DNA of 64,000 bases from Amycolatopsis japonica (lineage in GTDB: Bacteria; Actinomycetota; Actinomycetes; Mycobacteriales; Pseudonocardiaceae). The notes under the pieces are model-generated. The model saw nothing but the letters and a program-made list of their open reading frames with translations, did not search any database and was not told the origin of the DNA. The DNA lies in the NCBI RefSeq assembly GCF_000732925.1, contig NZ_CP008953.1:2976001-3040000 (forward strand), in the 5' to 3' direction. Shown piece by piece: positions 60,657 through 64,000 of this stretch; position 1 is the first letter of the stretch, and every line of letters starts with the position of its first letter. A program made the translations under genes and the position numbers.

Positions 60657-61712
60657 GTGAGAATGCCGCTCAAACTGGCCACCGCGGTGGCCACCTGCTG
60701 CGTGCTCCTCGGCGGTTTCCTGGTCGCGGCCCCGGCCGAGGCCGTCGACGTCCGCTGTTCCGATCTGGATCTGCCGGTCACCGGCCCGCTCGGCGAACCC
60801 GCCACGGTGCACGGCCGGTTCTGCCTGCCCGAGGGGCCGGCGCCCGAAGCGGTCCAGCTGCTGGTGCACGGCGGCACCTACAACAGCGCCTACTGGGACC
60901 TGCCCTACGACCCGGATCGCTATTCCTACCAGCGGGACATGGCGAAACACGGCTACGCGACGTTCGCCGCGGACCAGCTCGGTTCGGGCGGGAGCAGCAA
61001 ACCGGTCAGCCTTCCGCTCCTGCTGCCGGTGCTGGCGCGGTCGATGCACGAGGTGATCGGTCACCTGCGCGCCGGACGGGTCGGCGGCACGCCGTTCGAG
61101 AAGGTCGTCATCGTCGGGCATTCGGTCGGTTCGGGCATCGTGGCGGCCGAGGCCTCGACGTATCAGGACGTCGACGGTGTGATCCTCACCGGAATGACGC
61201 ATCTGCCGTCGGTTCCCGCGCTGACGTTCGGGGTGCTTTTCGGTCTTCAGCCCGCGTTCACCGATGGCCGACTCGGTTCGCTGGGCAGCGATCCGCTCTA
61301 TTTCACGACGAAACCGGGAGCGCGTGCCGGACTGTTCTACGCGACGGAAAATACCGACCCCCAGGTCATCGAGGCGGATGAGGCGACCAAGGATCAGGTT
61401 TCGGTCCCGGGAATGGGGACCGTCGCCGTGTTCGGCATCGTGTTGCCCGCGACGAAAGCGATCCGGGTTCCCGTTCTCCAGGCCGTCGGGTCCGAGGACA
61501 TCCTGTTCTGCGGCCTTTTCTCGCTTCGCGACTGTTCGAGCGCCGAGTCGCTGCGTCCGGCGGAAGCGCCGTACTACCGGCCCGAAGCCGAGCTTTCCAC
61601 GTATGTTCTGTCCGGTGCCGGACATTCGCTGGCGTTACATCGCAACGCGTCCCAGTATCGGGACGCCACCCGCGATTGGCTGAGGGAAAAGGTCGGTGTT
61701 GCAGTACCGTAG
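60657..61712 (+). CDS. Secreted alpha/beta hydrolase
   Basis: This 351-residue protein has a Sec signal peptide (LKLATAVATCCVLLGGFLVA, cleavage near residue 29). The alpha/beta-hydrolase core has oxyanion LLVHGGTYNSAYWDLPY, nucleophile Ser in VIVGHSVGSGIVAAEA, and late SEDILFCG (acid) and SGAGHSLALHRN (His). It resembles secreted esterases or lipases of actinomycetes; the substrate is unknown. The GTG start has GGAGAGG upstream. Four cysteines in the mature part could form two disulfides. Confidence 0.87.
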   Translation: MRMPLKLATAVATCCVLLGGFLVAAPAEAVDVRCSDLDLPVTGPLGEPATVHGRFCLPEGPAPEAVQLLVHGGTYNSAYWDLPYDPDRYSYQRDMAKHGYATFAADQLGSGGSSKPVSLPLLLPVLARSMHEVIGHLRAGRVGGTPFEKVVIVGHSVGSGIVAAEASTYQDVDGVILTGMTHLPSVPALTFGVLFGLQPAFTDGRLGSLGSDPLYFTTKPGARAGLFYATENTDPQVIEADEATKDQVSVPGMGTVAVFGIVLPATKAIRVPVLQAVGSEDILFCGLFSLRDCSSAESLRPAEAPYYRPEAELSTYVLSGAGHSLALHRNASQYRDATRDWLREKVGVAVP

Positions 61713-61763
61713 GGTCACCACCCGATCGGGTGACCGTCAAACCGTGAGTACGGCTTCAGAATC

Positions 61764-61782
61764 GTGGAGGATGTTCCTCCAC
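61764..61782 (+). promoter_or_regulatory. Leader hairpin upstream of the GGDEF gene
   Basis: GTGGAGGA (61764-61771), a 3-nt loop and TCCTCCAC (61775-61782) form a perfect 8-3-8 hairpin. It lies in the probable mRNA leader 36 bp before GTG 61818 and contains an AGGA purine tract that could mimic or sequester a ribosome site. An in-frame GTG at 61764 is an alternative start, which would put the hairpin inside the coding region. Confidence 0.45.
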
Positions 61783-61817
61783 CACGGAATACGAAAGCGA
61801 CCCCAGGACCGGCGGAC

Positions 61818-63932
61818 GTGACTGCCCCACTTCCGGACGGCGATGAGTTCCCCGTATCGCCGGACGCCCCGAAGCCAACTTCATCCTCCGCGGCACCGAA
61901 GCGGAAGAACGCCGCGCCGACCCGCGCCACGCTGGCCCGCAAGTGGGCCTACCTGGTCACCGGTACGGCGTATCTTCCGTATACCCACGCCCAGATCGAA
62001 GAGCATTTCGCCGCTCTGCTGGACGAGGTCTTCGACGCGGTGCTGAGCGGCGACGCCGAGCCCGCGCAGGCCACCGAAGCCGGCGCGCGGCTCGTCGCGC
62101 TCAGGTGCGTCGGGCCGGACAGCCTGCGTCGCACGATGGACGTACTCGGCAAGGGGCTTTTGCACGAACCGGAGTTGCGGGGCGTGAAGTCGCTCCCCGA
62201 ACGGGTGTTGCAGGTGCTCGGCGCGCTCGCGTCCGGCTACGGCGAGGCGTTGCGCGAGAGCATCCAGACACAGCAAGAGGATCTGAGCCGCACGCTGGTC
62301 ACGCTCGAACGCGAGACACGGCGTGAGCTGGTGCTGACCCAGGCGCGTTTCGAGCAGCTGTTCACCGGCTCCGCGACTGGCGTGGCCGTCACCAGGGTCG
62401 ACGGCCGCGTCCAGCGGGTGAACCCGGCGTTCGCCGAAATGCTGAACCGGCCCGTCGCGGATCTGAACGGGCTCAACCTCTACGACCTCGTGCATCCGGA
62501 CGACGCCGACGGCCTGCGTGAGGGCTACCGGAAGCTCCTCGAAGGCGAGAGCCAGCGGCTGGAGCTGTCGCGAAGACTCGTGACCGAGGACGAGGAACCG
62601 CCGTGGGCCGCGTTCACCGGCGCCGTCATCCGCGATCCGGCGGGTGAGGCCCAGCAGCTGATCACCCTGGTCGACGGCGACACGGACGTCTCGCTGCTGC
62701 AGCGACAGCTCAGCCGTCAGGCGTTGCACGATCCGCTCACCGGCCTGCCGAACCGGCAATGCTTCGGCACCCGCCTGGAGAAGGCGTTGCGGCACGCCGA
62801 CCCGTCCTTCGGCGTCACGGTCTACCACCTCGATCTGGACGGGTTCTCGCTGATCGCGGGCGGGCTCGGCCAGAAGCAGAGCGACGATCTGTTGAAGAAC
62901 GTCGCCGCGAAGCTGCGGGCCGTCGTCGGCGGCGAGGACGCGCTCGTCGCCAGGATCGGCGGCGACGAATTCGGCATCCTCATCCAGAACACCGCGACCA
63001 GCCCGGACGTCGCCACCGTCATCGGCATGATCAACCAGGAGCTGTCCGAACCGGTCTACCTCGAGAGCGGCAGCGGCGTCGCGGTCTCGGCCTGTGTCGG
63101 CGTCGTGCACCGGCCGCCGAGGGACATCGCGCCGAACGAACTGCTGCGCGTCTCGGACATGACACTGCGCCGGGCGCAGGCCAACGGCTACCGGCAATGG
63201 GCGCTGTCCGATTCCGTGCTCGACAGCCGGGAGCGGCACGAGTTCGGCCTCGCCGTCTCCATGGCGGGTGCCTGGGAGACCGGTGAGATCGAGGTCGGCT
63301 TCCGGCCGCTGACGTGGCTCGCGGACAGCAGGCCGGCGGGTATCGAGGCGAGGCTCGCGTGGAACCATCCGCGTCACGGCCGGATCGGGCACGACACCTG
63401 CGTCCGCTTCGCCGACGAGACCGGCCTGATCGTGCCGCTCGGCGAATGGCTCATCCGCACCGCCTGCGAGGAATCGGACGACAGGCTCCCGATGGTGGTG
63501 GGGCTGACCCCGCATCAGGCGGCCGATCCCGATCTCGTCGGGTCGGTGCGGACCATCCTGGCCGCGACCGGCCTCGGGCCGTCACGGCTCCGGCTGGGCT
63601 TTCCCACCGAGGCCGTGCTCTCGGATGTGGGCGAGACGGTCGACAATCTGCACCTCCTCGCCGAGATCGGCGTGGACGCGGAACTGCAGGGCTTCGGCGC
63701 GGGCGGCGACGTCGTCTGCCTGGTCGACGTGCCCGTGCGGACGGTCCGGATCGCTCCCCGGCTGGTGGAGCGGCGGACGGAACCACTCGCGGAACGCACG
63801 CTGCGGAACCTCATCGACACCGCGAGCATGGCGGGCGTGACGGTGATCGCGGACGGCATCGACTCGACCGGCGACGCGGGCTGGTGGCAGTCCGTCGGAG
63901 CCCACATCGGCGCCGGACGGTATTTCGGTTAG
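61818..63932 (+). CDS. PAS-GGDEF-EAL protein, probable diguanylate cyclase with degenerate EAL
   Basis: This protein of about 704 residues has an N-terminal helical domain (about 35-150), a coiled coil, a PAS domain (about 165-290: RFEQLFTGSATGVAVTRVDG), GGDEF (about 310-465) and an EAL-like domain (about 475-700). The catalytic loop is intact (ARIGGDEFGILI, GGDEF at 381-385). The inhibitory I-site RxxD is absent (GGED in its place). The EAL domain is degraded: EAL reads EAR, the DDFG metal loop reads LQGFGAGG, and the final Glu motif AEGVE reads ADGID. It probably makes cyclic di-GMP without product inhibition, and the EAL part may bind or regulate. The start is uncertain (GTG 61764 or 61818). 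Confidence 0.85.
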   Translation: MTAPLPDGDEFPVSPDAPKPTSSSAAPKRKNAAPTRATLARKWAYLVTGTAYLPYTHAQIEEHFAALLDEVFDAVLSGDAEPAQATEAGARLVALRCVGPDSLRRTMDVLGKGLLHEPELRGVKSLPERVLQVLGALASGYGEALRESIQTQQEDLSRTLVTLERETRRELVLTQARFEQLFTGSATGVAVTRVDGRVQRVNPAFAEMLNRPVADLNGLNLYDLVHPDDADGLREGYRKLLEGESQRLELSRRLVTEDEEPPWAAFTGAVIRDPAGEAQQLITLVDGDTDVSLLQRQLSRQALHDPLTGLPNRQCFGTRLEKALRHADPSFGVTVYHLDLDGFSLIAGGLGQKQSDDLLKNVAAKLRAVVGGEDALVARIGGDEFGILIQNTATSPDVATVIGMINQELSEPVYLESGSGVAVSACVGVVHRPPRDIAPNELLRVSDMTLRRAQANGYRQWALSDSVLDSRERHEFGLAVSMAGAWETGEIEVGFRPLTWLADSRPAGIEARLAWNHPRHGRIGHDTCVRFADETGLIVPLGEWLIRTACEESDDRLPMVVGLTPHQAADPDLVGSVRTILAATGLGPSRLRLGFPTEAVLSDVGETVDNLHLLAEIGVDAELQGFGAGGDVVCLVDVPVRTVRIAPRLVERRTEPLAERTLRNLIDTASMAGVTVIADGIDSTGDAGWWQSVGAHIGAGRYFG

Positions 63933-63936
63933 GCCG

Positions 63937-63993
63937 ATCACGCGTGCTTCGGGCCGTGACTCGCGTGATTGGAGGCGGAACTCGTGAGTTCCG
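63937..63993. terminator. Hairpins after the GGDEF gene, cut by the window edge
   Basis: ATCACGCG (63937-63944) pairs with CGCGTGAT (63962-63969), and CGGAACTC-GT-GAGTTCCG (63976-63993) is a perfect 8-2-8 stem. With G-T pairs, the second stem can extend left to about 63968 and past position 64000, so the full palindrome cannot be judged here. Confidence 0.5.
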
Positions 63994-64000
63994 TCTTCAA

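Overview
The window is high-GC actinobacterial DNA. Gene order, heavy GTG start use, 4-nt start/stop overlaps and many regulators point to the Pseudonocardiaceae, most likely Amycolatopsis or a close relative. This is inference from style and synteny; no rRNA gene is present. Most of the strip is ordinary chromosome with no sign of phage, insertion sequences, tRNAs or CRISPR. Only the last codons of the copper-transporter gene mctB are visible at the left edge.

Left third (1-22.7 kb): a core locus in the order mctB, pyrG, NUDIX, xerD, parA, scpA, scpB, rluB, cmk, plsC, der, as in mycobacteria, but broken by insertions. Between mctB and pyrG lie a racemase/NCS1-permease/GntR unit, a phosphotransferase and aroA. 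Between rluB and cmk lie a secreted S15 peptidase, a methyltransferase/TetR pair and a DUF4267-khtT-khtU antiporter unit with its own TetR.

Middle (22.9-39.6 kb): a 1300-residue membrane-bound single-module NRPS of the epsilon-poly-lysine-synthetase (Pls) type, with an adenylation pocket close to the lysine code. An M1 metallopeptidase with HEXXH-X18-E follows 20 bp downstream, the signature reported for epsilon-poly-lysine-degrading enzymes. Then come an AbiEi/DUF559-like gene behind two DnaA-box repeats, two tandem Tat-exported GH95-like hydrolases, a cyclophilin, and a series of small membrane proteins and regulators. One of these units holds an internally deleted flavin monooxygenase.

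Uronate region (39.7-50.4 kb): an IclR-controlled divergent cluster. It encodes uronate dehydrogenase, a sodium/solute symporter, glucarate dehydratase, 5-dehydro-4-deoxyglucarate dehydratase and 2-oxoglutarate-semialdehyde dehydrogenase, an unidentified cysteine-rich protein, and a Tat-exported family-8 polysaccharide lyase. Together they can degrade a uronic-acid polysaccharide and oxidise the uronate to 2-oxoglutarate. A uronate lactonase and an unsaturated-glucuronyl hydrolase are not recognisable.

Right end (50.7-64 kb): epoxide hydrolase, alpha/beta hydrolase, LysR/MFS pair, a large SARP-NB-ARC-TPR regulator, SnoaL-like protein, DUF574 methyltransferase, P450, secreted alpha/beta hydrolase and a PAS-GGDEF-EAL protein whose EAL half looks dead.

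Two DNA-level patterns run through the window. One is a family of long near-perfect palindromes between genes that share sequence words as well as shape. The other is a recurrent GTCC-N3-GTGGAC dyad, mostly inside genes.
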